Assembly (NCBI RefSeq): GCF_002236115.1
Contig: NZ_NIWT01000002.1
Span: 682,001-746,000 of the forward strand
Source: Pseudomonas jessenii
GTDB taxonomy: Bacteria; Pseudomonadota; Gammaproteobacteria; Pseudomonadales; Pseudomonadaceae
Length of the DNA: 64,000 nt
Direction of reading: 5' to 3'
Part shown: one piece after another, positions 51,250-60,295 of the stretch
How the letters are laid out: each line of letters starts with the position of its first letter
Position numbering within the stretch: position 1 is the stretch's first letter
Notes under the pieces: generated by a model
The model's input: only the letters and a program-made list of their open reading frames with translations
Told to the model about the DNA's origin: nothing
The model's database searches: none
Position numbers and translations under genes: made by a program

Positions 51250-52926
51250 ATGAGAACACCCCCGAATGTTTCCCCCGAAGTTTTTTCCGTCGCACTACAG
51301 GCGTTTGCTGGTGTAGTCGGAAAAGAATGGGTCTTCGTTGAGGACGAGGATCTGTTTCCCTACCGCGATTCTTATTCCCCGCTGCGCGACACGCCCGAGG
51401 ATCGAAGCGCATCAGCTGCCGTGGCGCCCGGTTCGGTTGAAGAGGTGCAGGCGGTCGTGCGCATTGCCGATAAGCACCGCATACCGCTTTATACGATTTC
51501 CACCGGCAAAAACCTCGGCTACGGCGGTTCAGCGCCCAATCATGGCGGCAGTGTTGTGCTGGATCTGAAGCGGATGAACCGCATCATTGAGGTCAACGAA
51601 AGCAACGGCTACGCAATCGTGGAGCCCGGCGTCAGCTATTTCGATCTGTATAACTACATCCAGGAACGTGGCCTGAAAGTGTGGTTGGATGTCGCCGACC
51701 CGGGCTGGGGCAGTGTGGTTGGCAATGCGCTTGACCATGGTGTAGGTCACACGCTGTCGCGCTTTCGCAACCATTTCGATTCGCACTGCGGCATGGAGGT
51801 GGTGCTGGCCAATGGGGAAATGGTTCGCACAGGAATGGGAGCGCTACCCGGTTCCCAGACGTGGGGACAATTCAAGATGGGGATGGGGCCGATCCTGGAC
51901 GGCATTTTTTCCCAGTCCAATTTCGGCGTTGTCACCAAGATGGGCATCTGGTTGATGCCGGCACCCGAGGCCTTCATGCACGGCATGGTGATGGCCGCGC
52001 GTTATGACGATCTGCACGCCGTAGTGGAATTGCTCAAGTACGTCGAGAACACCGGCTTAGCCTCTGGTGCGCCGGAAATGGGCAGTCCACTGCTCGGCAT
52101 CAGCAATTACACGAAACATCTTGTAGACGCCTTTTACGAAGGTCCGCCGCAGCTGCAGAAGCAGCATGCTGATCTGATTGCGAAAGCCAGTGTTGGTTAC
52201 TCGGCTGAACTGCAGAAGTATGGGCTGGACAACAACATTCCTTACTGGGTGCTTAACCTGAAGTTCTACGGACCACCGAAGGTGATCCAGGCCCAGTGGG
52301 AGGCGGTACAGGAGCTGGCGGAAAAATCGATCAAGGGTGTTCGCTTTCAGGCTGGCCAGATTCAGAGCGATCCGCGCAAAGCTTCCGCTGAGTGGACGGT
52401 TTACCCTCAGGATGTGGGTGTACCGAATATGGATTTCTTCGGCATGGGAACACGTGCAGGAGGCAACCCGCATCCGATGCGCGGCCATATGTGGTTCTCT
52501 CCGGTTATTCCACAGACTGCGCAAGGCATTCTTGAAGCCAATCGCGTCTTCGAAGAGGCATACCGGACGCTGCCTGCGCTGCAGAATGTACCGATCTGGA
52601 ACCTCAGGCCTTTTGCATTGCCTGCGCCGTTTTTCGAGCGTGCTTTCCTTTTCATCGTGGGGTTCCCGATCACCGATGATGCGTCGATGAACAAGGCCTC
52701 CATCAAGGCGTATCGGACACTGCTCGATATCGGCGCACAGCATGGCTGGGGCGAATACCGTTGCCACCCGGAATTCCAGGACCAGGCCATGGGCCTGTAT
52801 TCGTATAACAACAACAGTCTCTTGCGCTTGAACGAGGTCATCAAGGACGCCATTGATCCCAACGGGATTCTTTCGCCGGGCCGCTACGGCATCTGGCCCA
52901 GGCACTTGAGGAAGGGCGCCCAATGA
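51250..52926 (+). CDS. p-Cresol-methylhydroxylase / vanillyl-alcohol-oxidase family flavoprotein
   Basis: A 558-residue flavoprotein oxidising the alkyl side chain of 4-alkylphenols. The N-terminal PCMH-type FAD domain is clear (PGSVEEVQAVVRIADKH, STGKNLGYGG, VEPGVSYFDL, GHTLSRFRNHF) and the C-terminal end is the family signature DPNGILSPGRYGIWP. No signal peptide. It pairs with the cytochrome c gene 4 bases overlapping downstream, as PchF with PchC or EhyA with EhyB. Substrate could be p-cresol, 4-ethylphenol, eugenol or a relative. Confidence 0.9.
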   Translation: MRTPPNVSPEVFSVALQAFAGVVGKEWVFVEDEDLFPYRDSYSPLRDTPEDRSASAAVAPGSVEEVQAVVRIADKHRIPLYTISTGKNLGYGGSAPNHGGSVVLDLKRMNRIIEVNESNGYAIVEPGVSYFDLYNYIQERGLKVWLDVADPGWGSVVGNALDHGVGHTLSRFRNHFDSHCGMEVVLANGEMVRTGMGALPGSQTWGQFKMGMGPILDGIFSQSNFGVVTKMGIWLMPAPEAFMHGMVMAARYDDLHAVVELLKYVENTGLASGAPEMGSPLLGISNYTKHLVDAFYEGPPQLQKQHADLIAKASVGYSAELQKYGLDNNIPYWVLNLKFYGPPKVIQAQWEAVQELAEKSIKGVRFQAGQIQSDPRKASAEWTVYPQDVGVPNMDFFGMGTRAGGNPHPMRGHMWFSPVIPQTAQGILEANRVFEEAYRTLPALQNVPIWNLRPFALPAPFFERAFLFIVGFPITDDASMNKASIKAYRTLLDIGAQHGWGEYRCHPEFQDQAMGLYSYNNNSLLRLNEVIKDAIDPNGILSPGRYGIWPRHLRKGAQ

Positions 52927-53267
52927 AGACGAATCGCCTCATCGTGCTGATGATGTTGGCAGGTCTCGCAGTCGCCTCCGAACCGGCCAAGCAAGCAGTA
53001 CCAGCCCATCGCGGCAAGCAGATTTTCGATCAGTGGTGCGGGATTTGTCACGCCGCATCACCACGCATGCCCGGCACTGCTTCACTGGCGGCCAAGTACG
53101 GCGGCAGCTTACCGGCTGCATTGGAAGAGCGCACTGATATGCCTCCGGCCTTCATCGAACATTTCGTTCGCAAGGGCGTACTGATCATGCCGGCATTTCG
53201 TAAAACCGAAATAACCGACGCCGACCTTGAATTGCTTGTCGACTACCTAAAGGCCAAAGACCAATGA
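52923..53267 (+). CDS. Periplasmic cytochrome c subunit (PchC-like)
   Basis: A 114-residue protein with a signal peptide (about 1-20) and one haem c motif CGICH at about residue 39; the axial Met is in LIMPAFRKTE. It takes electrons from the flavoprotein, so the complex acts in the periplasm. ATG overlaps the flavoprotein stop by four bases. Confidence 0.92.
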   Translation: MKTNRLIVLMMLAGLAVASEPAKQAVPAHRGKQIFDQWCGICHAASPRMPGTASLAAKYGGSLPAALEERTDMPPAFIEHFVRKGVLIMPAFRKTEITDADLELLVDYLKAKDQ

Positions 53268-54436
53268 GCTCACATTCTGTTTCTGACACTCTGACGAAGG
53301 CTGCTGGTAACCGGAAGGAAGCCCGCCACGGTACCGCGGCGCTCGTCATCGGACATTGCGCTGGCCTGATGGATATCACCACTTTGCCGATCTGGGTTGG
53401 AATCGTCCTGATCGGGCAACTGGCACTTGATCCGCAGCGTGCCGGGTTCTTGCTGACTCTGTTCCTCGGGTCGGTCGTGCTTAGCAGCCTGTGTATTGCA
53501 CCAAAACTATCCCGACTCAACCGCAAGCGCATTGCGTCGGCGGCTTATGCCGTGGCGGGTATGGCCTTCGCCAGCATGCCAAGCGTAAGTGGTAGCTATA
53601 CCCTTTTGGCTTCGGCGCATGTCGTGGCAGGTCTGGCGGTCGGCTGCGGCCTGTCGATCGTTCACGGGACGATGGGTAGCACTGCTAATCCGCACCGCAC
53701 AGCGGCAATGGCATTTAGCTCGCTGAGCCTGCTGTCCATCCTGGTGATGGCGACGCTGCCTCCGCTAGTGGGCAAGAACGGCCCGAACATATTCTTCTAC
53801 ACAATGTCGGGCATCATGTTTACTGCCGCACTCGCCGCACTGCTGGCTTTTCCGAAGGTAGCCCGTGCGATCCAGCACGATCAATCCAAGCTCGCCAAGT
53901 TGCCTACGCGAGTATGGTTCGGCATCGCTGGCGTGAGTCTATTGATGGTGAGCCATTCGATGGTCTTCGGATTCATCGAGCGTGTAGGAGGCTGGCACGG
54001 ATTCAGCGCGGCGCAGATCACCACAGTGCTTGTCATCAGTGGCTTCGTGAATCTCGTTCCTGTCGCCCTTTCCAGTCTCCTTGAACGCCGCTTGCCGGCC
54101 TCGGGCGTAGTTATTGCGGGTCCTCTGATACAAGCCACTGCTGCAGTTGCTGTGACCCAGTTCAGTGGTTACGGGGTTTACATCGTAGCGACCTCAGTTC
54201 TCATCGCCGTCGTCACATTCACCCATGTGTTCGCATTCGGGGTACTTGCGCGTCTGGATCCGTCCGGTCGCGTGGTCGCAGCCACTCCGGTGATGGTCAT
54301 GGCGGGTTCGGCTACTGGCCCACTCCTGGGGGGCGTGCTCGCCCTGCATGTTGGCTATGGCAGCTTGGGCTGGGCGGCGTTGGTATTGGGGCTTTTGTCC
54401 GCCCTCTGCTTTCGCCTTGGTACCCGTAAGGCGTGA
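53264..54436 (+). CDS. MFS transporter
   Basis: A 390-residue membrane protein with 11-12 helices and a central loop near residue 210 (KVARAIQHDQSKLAK). It is not close to the ACS-type importers in this window. It is the fourth gene of the operon and may import the product or export a toxic phenol. Confidence 0.85.
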   Translation: MSSHSVSDTLTKAAGNRKEARHGTAALVIGHCAGLMDITTLPIWVGIVLIGQLALDPQRAGFLLTLFLGSVVLSSLCIAPKLSRLNRKRIASAAYAVAGMAFASMPSVSGSYTLLASAHVVAGLAVGCGLSIVHGTMGSTANPHRTAAMAFSSLSLLSILVMATLPPLVGKNGPNIFFYTMSGIMFTAALAALLAFPKVARAIQHDQSKLAKLPTRVWFGIAGVSLLMVSHSMVFGFIERVGGWHGFSAAQITTVLVISGFVNLVPVALSSLLERRLPASGVVIAGPLIQATAAVAVTQFSGYGVYIVATSVLIAVVTFTHVFAFGVLARLDPSGRVVAATPVMVMAGSATGPLLGGVLALHVGYGSLGWAALVLGLLSALCFRLGTRKA

Positions 54437-54479
54437 TGAAAAACAACAACAGTATGAAGTCCCTTACTAGAGGATTGGT

Positions 54480-55253
54480 ATGAGCAAGCGATTGCAGGAC
54501 AAGGTCGTTTTACTGACCGGCATTGGCAGTGGAATGGGGCGCGAGACAGCTCGGCTGTTCGCTAGCGAAGGTGCGATCGTCGTCGGCTGCGACATCAATC
54601 CGCAGACGGCCGCAGAAACCGCGAAACTGGTAGAAAGCGATGGTCATTCCATCGACGTGGTTGCTCCTGTTGACCTCAGCGACCGCGACGATGTAGCGCG
54701 TTGGATCGATGGTGCTGCCGCTCGGCATGGCCGCATTGACGCACTTTACAATAATGCCAGTCTGCCGCGTTTTGCGCCTTTTGCGGTGCAGAGCGACGCC
54801 GACTATGTCTTCACCATCCAGAATGAACTCGATCTTGTCTGGCGTGCTTGCCAGCTTGCCTGGCCGTATCTGGTGAAGTCCAAAGGTGCCATTGTCAACA
54901 TCGGCTCCGGTGCTGGCATGCAGGGAGCGAGAGCGCTTCCGCAGGCTGCACATGCCGCGGCGAAAGGTGCGGTCCTTGCCCTCACGCGCCAACTGGCCGC
55001 AGAAGGCATCGCTGTTGGTGTACGGGTTAACTCGGTCAGCCCTGGTGTAATGAACACCCCGCCGGTTCAGGCGATGTATCGGGAGTTTGGCGACAAGGCA
55101 CCCGTGGCCCCGATCGTGGAGCGCACCCTGACGGGTAAGCCGGGCGAGCCGATCGCTGTCGCTTGGGCAGGCCTTTACCTGACCTCTGATGAGTCTAAAT
55201 GGGTCACCGGGATCAATATTCCCGTGGACGGTGGCGCCAGCTCAATCATGTAA
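54480..55253 (+). CDS. SDR-family oxidoreductase with atypical catalytic residue
   Basis: A 257-residue SDR with the GIGSGMGRETA nucleotide motif, YNNAS, the Ser in NIGSGAG and K in HAAAK. The usual catalytic Tyr of Y-x-x-x-K is His (H-A-A-A-K), so activity or mechanism may differ. Expected role: oxidise the alcohol made by the flavocytochrome to a ketone or aldehyde. Good start at ATG 54480 (AGAGG upstream). Confidence 0.87.
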   Translation: MSKRLQDKVVLLTGIGSGMGRETARLFASEGAIVVGCDINPQTAAETAKLVESDGHSIDVVAPVDLSDRDDVARWIDGAAARHGRIDALYNNASLPRFAPFAVQSDADYVFTIQNELDLVWRACQLAWPYLVKSKGAIVNIGSGAGMQGARALPQAAHAAAKGAVLALTRQLAAEGIAVGVRVNSVSPGVMNTPPVQAMYREFGDKAPVAPIVERTLTGKPGEPIAVAWAGLYLTSDESKWVTGINIPVDGGASSIM

Positions 55254-55320
55254 GTCGATTCGGATTCAGTTGATTGAACCCGGCAAGCCGACCCAATACA
55301 GGCAAGAGTAGTTTTTGACC

Positions 55321-56619
55321 ATGACCAACATTTCGATGAATACAAGCAATGCAGCCAAGGTGCTGGCAAGCCCGCTGCAGATCAATGGATCGCAGATTAA
55401 AAACCGCATTATCCTTGGGCCGATGGCGGTACTTCGCCCGACCGAGGACGGCCGCCCAAGTGAGCAGACCATTGCTTTCCTCAAGCGTCGTGCGCAGGGC
55501 GGGGTGGGCCTGGTCATCGTTGGTGGATCGGTATGCAGCGAACGAGCCTGGAATGAGTCGCCGTTTTCGCCAAACCTTCGCTTTGACAAAGACGCATTCG
55601 TCGATGACCTCAAGCGTGTGTCCGATGCTGTACATGAATGTGGTGCGGCAGTGTTCGCGCAGCTGTTTCCGAGCTTCGGCCGCATGGGCGTGCCGCGCAA
55701 CGGTCAGTGGATTTTGGCGGCCAGCCCGAAGCCGGTGAACCTGGGGGCTGGCGGCTTGCCCAACCATCTCTATATCCCCGGTGGCCGAATAACACCAGTG
55801 CCACACGAGGCCAGCATCCAGGAGATCAAGGACATCGAGGCGAGCGTCGTCGCCGGTGCACGCCGGGCCAAGGCTAGTGGTTTCGATGGTGTCGAGATTG
55901 GCGCACACATGTGCTACTTCTACTCGTCCTTTTTGTCCCCGCTGGCCAATCAACGCACCGATGAATACGGTGGTTCGGTTGCGAATCGAGCTAGAGCCTT
56001 GCGCGATGTGGTTGCAGCAGTGCGCGCCGAAGTCGGCCCGGATTATCCGGTGGGGGTGCGCATGAGTGTGAATGACCATATGCCCGACGGCCAGGGGCCG
56101 GAGGGTTACGCTGAGGTCGCAGCGCACATCGCCGAGGTCGGCCTGGACTTCATCTCGCTAAGCGAGGGCAACTACGAGTCGATGCGTGACAATGTGCCGA
56201 GTACTTCCGGCAACATGCTGAACCACGGGGGGCCGCAGGCCTTCCGCAAGGCACTGGGTAGCGGGGTGCTCCTGTTCCTTTCCAGTACTCCAGATCCCCG
56301 GCAAGCGGCGGCGGCTATTTGGGACGGCGATGTCGATGCAAGCATGCTGGCACGGCAGATGCTGGCCGACCCTGATTATGCGGTGAAGGTAATCGAAGGT
56401 CGTGAGGCTGAGATCGTGTGGTGCGACCATGCCAATTCCTGTTTACGCAGGCTGATACTCAACGCGCCGGTTGCCTGTCATAAAAACCCGGAGATGGGAC
56501 GCGAGGATCCGAAAGCCAAACGTTCCAGTCCGGTTCAGAACCTGGGCGTCTGGGTAGCCGGTAACAATGTGCTGATGGGCGTTGCCGATAAGCTCGTCCG
56601 CGCTACGCAAAAGAAATGA
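55321..56619 (+). CDS. Old Yellow Enzyme-like NADH:flavin oxidoreductase, C-terminally short
   Basis: About 432 residues: an FMN-binding TIM barrel (NRIILGPMAV, GVEIGAHMCYFYSSFLSP, DEYGGS) as in the 2,4-dienoyl-CoA reductase family. It continues into the segment of that family that carries the 4Fe-4S ligands but has CDHANSC and CHKNP, lacking one Cys, and it stops before the FAD/NAD(P) domain of full-length members (about 650-700 residues). Reduces an activated double bond, substrate unknown. ATG 55321 is preferred to TTG 55315. Confidence 0.85.
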   Translation: MTNISMNTSNAAKVLASPLQINGSQIKNRIILGPMAVLRPTEDGRPSEQTIAFLKRRAQGGVGLVIVGGSVCSERAWNESPFSPNLRFDKDAFVDDLKRVSDAVHECGAAVFAQLFPSFGRMGVPRNGQWILAASPKPVNLGAGGLPNHLYIPGGRITPVPHEASIQEIKDIEASVVAGARRAKASGFDGVEIGAHMCYFYSSFLSPLANQRTDEYGGSVANRARALRDVVAAVRAEVGPDYPVGVRMSVNDHMPDGQGPEGYAEVAAHIAEVGLDFISLSEGNYESMRDNVPSTSGNMLNHGGPQAFRKALGSGVLLFLSSTPDPRQAAAAIWDGDVDASMLARQMLADPDYAVKVIEGREAEIVWCDHANSCLRRLILNAPVACHKNPEMGREDPKAKRSSPVQNLGVWVAGNNVLMGVADKLVRATQKK

Positions 56620-56741
56620 CCCAATTGGGGCGAGCACTTCGATCAGTCTTATAGCGAGATGAGCGGGGTGTTCGTTTCCAATGGCTCGACGTCGGTATCC
56701 GATCAACTCAACGCCTGCGCACTGAACTTGATCAATAACGA

Positions 56742-57371
56742 CTAGGCCTCGGGGTCAGTGCTCTTGACACCCAGTAAGTGGTACACAAAGTTTATGTGCG
56801 ACTCGGCAAACGCTTGGTTAAGTGGGGCGTGTCCAATCATGAGTCGCATGTAAACGGCCCCGTAAATCAAATCCATCAGTATCTCGATATCCGTATCGGG
56901 AGATATCTCGCCGCTCACCCTCCATTCCTCTAGCGTTTCTCGAATTATCGCGCGCCTTCCATAATGAAACCGCTCTCGAAAATCTCTCAAAGTAGAGGGA
57001 TCTGACTGACCTTCCGCGAGTATTTGTGCGACCAGTCGACCGGCCCAACCAGAGTATTGGTCTACGAGGGAGCGGAAGTGCTGAGCAATTGCCTCTCTCG
57101 GACCCAGTTCTCGTGGCAAGGCTGTCTTCAACATTTGGTTCTCTATGAACGCGTCGATAACGACTAACGCTTTGGAGTCCCACCACCGGTATATGGTTGA
57201 TTTACTAACGCCAGCTTCTCGTGCTATCGCCTCGATTGAGATGGCTTGAATGGATTTTTCCTGCAACAGCCTGATGGTGGCATCCAGGATCTGACGGCGT
57301 GTAGCTTCGCTTCGTGGGCGACCCACTATCGATTTGGTGGTCGATACAGGTTTGTTAGTCGACATTTTCAA
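56742..57371 (-). CDS. TetR-family regulator 2
   Basis: A 209-residue TetR protein, close paralogue of TetR 1 (about three-quarters of residues look identical by eye), with the HTH IEAIAREAGVSKSTIYRWWDSK. It faces the OYE gene end and its promoter region contains GTATACGCA and duplicated TTAGTATA. Probably regulates the same set of genes or its own promoter. Confidence 0.93.
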   Translation of the reverse strand: MKMSTNKPVSTTKSIVGRPRSEATRRQILDATIRLLQEKSIQAISIEAIAREAGVSKSTIYRWWDSKALVVIDAFIENQMLKTALPRELGPREAIAQHFRSLVDQYSGWAGRLVAQILAEGQSDPSTLRDFRERFHYGRRAIIRETLEEWRVSGEISPDTDIEILMDLIYGAVYMRLMIGHAPLNQAFAESHINFVYHLLGVKSTDPEA

Positions 57372-57968
57372 GATCCCTTACCCAGGTACATTTGTTTCTA
57401 AAAAACAAAAGCCCAGGATGGCTCTCGTCAAGGAAATAATTAGTATACGCAGTGTTTAGTATATTGCCTGTGCGTGAAAAATTCTACCTTGGCTGTGCTC
57501 AATCCAGCAGGAAAATGTTCGCTCGTAATAAGCTTGTTTTGTTGTTTTTAGCGCGGTCTAGAGTGCTCAAGCAGAAGGCTTTGTTGCAGTGAAAATTGCT
57601 TCGCTTGGTCGACGCTCTACAAGTCATTGCGTTTCGTTTGTATGAGGTTTTTCGCTCGGATCTGTAGTCGGTAAGTCGGCGGCGCGGGGGGCAAGTCAGG
57701 AGGGAAGGGCAGCGGCCATCTTTAAACAGTCAGCGATGAACATCACTTTCAGGTCCATTCTTCTTCGCGTTTTGTTCGTTGCTTAAAGACTCTATGAAAA
57801 GTGCAATCTTCTATTTGTAACGTGCATTTTTCGTAGTGCCCCAGCACCTCATACTGACCGGGTGCTGACGCGCTTACCCGCTTGCCATCTAGCGTACGGT
57901 GCCTTCTGGCGCTGTTCGCAAGCGTCTGCCAAGCGGAGCGCCACTATCCAATAATAAAGAGACCGCCC
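57372..57968. promoter_or_regulatory. 590-base control region between TetR 2 and hpa hydroxylase
   Basis: No convincing gene. TTAGTATA occurs twice, 57440-57447 and 57456-57463, and GTATACGCA (57443-57451) is the reverse complement of TGCGTATAC. Near the hydroxylase, AGCACC/GGTGCT forms an imperfectly spaced repeat. Marks the change from the catabolic island to the hpa cluster. Confidence 0.4.
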
Positions 57969-59138
57969 ATGAAAACTCCAAACCCGCTGCTGGAAGACCT
58001 GAAAGGTGTTCTGCCTACTATCGCGGCTAATGCCTTCGAGGCCGAACGCGCGCGTTGTGTTCCCGCCGAAAATATCGCTTTGCTCAAAGGTATTGGTATG
58101 CACCATGCGTTGCAGCCGAAAAAGTACGGCGGCATGGAGATCTCTCTGCCTCAGTTTGCCGACTGCATCGCATTGTTGGCCGGTTCCTGTGCCAGCACGG
58201 CCTGGGCCATGAGCCTTCTATGTACTCACAGTCATCAAATCGCAATGTTTTCCAGCAAGCTGCAGGATGAGATGTGGGGAAATGACCCCGATGCTACTGC
58301 CAGTAGCAGCATCGCGCCTTTTGGGCGCACCGAGGAGGTGGAGGGAGGCGTCACTTTCAGTGGTGAGATGGGATGGAGTTCAGGCTGTGATCATGCCGAA
58401 TGGGCCATCATGGGGTTCTTTCGTGAGAATGCCGAAGGCACTCGGGATTATTGTTTTGCGGTGCTGCCAAGCAGTGACTACGAAATTCGTGATGACTGGT
58501 TTGCCGTTGGTATGCGTGGCAGCGGTAGCAAAACCCTGATCGTCAAGAATGCTTTCGTGCCCGAGCACCGAATCCAGAAAGCCAAGGACATGATCGAAGG
58601 CAAGTCGGCGGGCTTTGGTTTGTATCCGGATAGCAAGATTTTCTTCGCCCCTTATCGGCCTTATTTCGCCAGCGGTTTTTCGACTGTCAGCCTGGGTATT
58701 GCCGAGCGCATGCTGGATGTCTTTCGCGAGAAAACCCGCAACCGCGTCCGTGCCTACACCGGTGCCGCTGTCGGCGCAGCCACCCCGGCATTGATGCGCC
58801 TGGCCGAATCCACGCATCAAGTTGCGGCTGCCCGAGCGTTGCTGGAAAAAAGCTGGGAAGAGATTGCCGAATACAGCGAGCGCCACGAGTACCCTAGCCG
58901 CACCACGCTCACGTTCTGGCGTACCAATCAAGGCTATGCCACGAAAATGTGTATCCAGGCTGTGGACCGTCTGATGGAAGCGGCCGGCGGCGGCGCCTGG
59001 TTTGAAACCAACGAGTTGCAACGCCTTTTCCGCGACGCACATCTTACGGGGGCGCACGCCTATACCGACTATGACGTTTGTGCACAGATACTTGGTCGCG
59101 AACTGATGGGTCTTGAGCCCGATCCCTCAATGGCCTAA
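57969..59138 (+). CDS. p-Hydroxyphenylacetate 3-hydroxylase, oxygenase component (C2)
   Basis: A 389-residue FMNH2-dependent monooxygenase of the acyl-CoA-dehydrogenase fold, making homoprotocatechuate from 4-hydroxyphenylacetate. Segments GFGLYPDSKIFFAPYRPYF, LGIAERMLDVF, ALMRLAESTHQVAAARALLE and ELQRLFRDAH with a C-terminal AYTDYDVCAQILGRE match the Acinetobacter baumannii C2 component (422 residues). Starting at ATG 57969 loses about 30 residues of the A. baumannii N-terminus; an upstream start at 57882 gives an unrelated sequence. Reductase partner follows directly. Confidence 0.92.
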   Translation: MKTPNPLLEDLKGVLPTIAANAFEAERARCVPAENIALLKGIGMHHALQPKKYGGMEISLPQFADCIALLAGSCASTAWAMSLLCTHSHQIAMFSSKLQDEMWGNDPDATASSSIAPFGRTEEVEGGVTFSGEMGWSSGCDHAEWAIMGFFRENAEGTRDYCFAVLPSSDYEIRDDWFAVGMRGSGSKTLIVKNAFVPEHRIQKAKDMIEGKSAGFGLYPDSKIFFAPYRPYFASGFSTVSLGIAERMLDVFREKTRNRVRAYTGAAVGAATPALMRLAESTHQVAAARALLEKSWEEIAEYSERHEYPSRTTLTFWRTNQGYATKMCIQAVDRLMEAAGGGAWFETNELQRLFRDAHLTGAHAYTDYDVCAQILGRELMGLEPDPSMA

Positions 59139-59215
59139 GGCCGTTCGCCCTCAAGCCACAAGCCCCTCATAAAAATAATCAGAGCGCGCCCAGGGGGCGT
59201 GCTCGGGAGTCTTGC

Positions 59216-60166
59216 ATGTCCGATATTAATGAAATTGCAGCTTCTTCTGCCTTCGATTCGCGTGCATTTCGCCGCGCCTTAGGTAACTTCGCCACCGGTG
59301 TGACAGTGGTGACAGCCGCCGATCACGATGGCCGAAAAGTGGGGGTGACGGCCAATAGCTTCAACTCGGTGTCGCTCGATCCGCCGTTGATTCTCTGGAG
59401 TATCGATAAGCGATCAACCAGTCATGATGTATTTGCTGCCGCTACCCACTTTGCCGTGAACGTGCTTGCTGCAGATCAAATTGATTTGTCGAACAATTTC
59501 GCTCGTCCGAAAGACGATCGTTTTGCTGGCATCGAATACGAGTCAGGTCACGGAGGGGCGCCCATTCTTGCTGATTGCTCCGCGCGTTTTCAGTGCGAAA
59601 AATATCAGCAGGTGGACGGTGGTGATCATTGGATCATGATCGGTAAGGTAGTGGCTTTCGATGATTTTGGTCGTTCGCCGTTGCTGTACCACCAGGGCGC
59701 ATACTCCATGGTGTTGCCCCACACGCGCATGACAAAAAGTGCTGAAGGTCAGCCGCCTAGCAGCCACTTCCAAGGAAGGCTGAGCCACAATTTGTACTAC
59801 CTCATGACCCAAGCATTGCGCGCGTATCAGGCAAGCTATCAGCCGCGGCAATTGTCGACAGGTTTGCGGACAAGTGAGGCGCGTATGTTGATGGTGCTGG
59901 AAAACGATGCAGGGTTGAGCCTCACGGATCTGCAACGGGAGGTGGCGATGCCCGAGCGGGAAATCGAAGAGGCCGTCGCCAATCTCACTCGTAAGGGGCT
60001 GGTCTGTGAAGAAGATAAGCGCTTGCGTCTGACCGTTAAAGGTATCGATGAAACAGAAGGATTATGGACAATAGCCCGAGAACAGCAGGAAAAAGTCTTC
60101 AGTCAATTCAGCGACGACCAATTGGAAACCTTCAAGACTGTGTTGAAAGCGGTTATCAGGCTCTGA
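59216..60166 (+). CDS. p-Hydroxyphenylacetate 3-hydroxylase, flavin reductase component (C1)
   Basis: A 316-residue NADH:FMN oxidoreductase, same length as A. baumannii C1 (315). Residues 15-165 are the flavin reductase domain (NFATGVTVVTAADH, NSFNSVSLDPPLILW, FAVNVLAADQ) and residues 175-316 a MarR-like domain that senses 4-hydroxyphenylacetate and stimulates the reductase. It supplies reduced flavin to C2. Confidence 0.93.
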   Translation: MSDINEIAASSAFDSRAFRRALGNFATGVTVVTAADHDGRKVGVTANSFNSVSLDPPLILWSIDKRSTSHDVFAAATHFAVNVLAADQIDLSNNFARPKDDRFAGIEYESGHGGAPILADCSARFQCEKYQQVDGGDHWIMIGKVVAFDDFGRSPLLYHQGAYSMVLPHTRMTKSAEGQPPSSHFQGRLSHNLYYLMTQALRAYQASYQPRQLSTGLRTSEARMLMVLENDAGLSLTDLQREVAMPEREIEEAVANLTRKGLVCEEDKRLRLTVKGIDETEGLWTIAREQQEKVFSQFSDDQLETFKTVLKAVIRL

Positions 60167-60192
60167 CGTGCTCTGGTTAGCGATTAAATGGA

Positions 60193-60217
60193 CGGCGCAT
60201 AAATGCGCCGTTTTTTT
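60193..60217 (+). terminator. Rho-independent terminator after the hydroxylase genes
   Basis: CGGCGCA-TAAA-TGCGCCG followed by seven T. Just downstream of the C1 stop, plus strand. Confidence 0.85.
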
Positions 60218-60261
60218 ATGGACGCTAGAAACGTCATCGCTATTTCGGCGTGATAAGATAA

Positions 60262-60273
60262 TTAACATGCTAA
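60262..60273. promoter_or_regulatory. Candidate HpaR operator
   Basis: TTAACATGCTAA, an imperfect 12-base palindrome in an AT-rich promoter 23 bases upstream of the hpaR start. MarR regulators usually bind such sites and repress themselves. Inference from position only. Confidence 0.4.
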
Positions 60274-60295
60274 CTGATTTTTGAGCCGTTTCTAA

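Noticed and set aside
52057..52923. 288-residue minus-strand open frame
   Set aside because: Antisense to the flavoprotein gene; shadow of biased codon use.
55246..56127. 293-residue minus-strand open frame
   Set aside because: Antisense to the OYE gene, no domain or start site.
57880..57930. Possible sigma-54 promoter (TGGCGC-N-TTCGC) before the hydroxylase
   Set aside because: The spacing between GG and GC is 8 rather than 10 bases.
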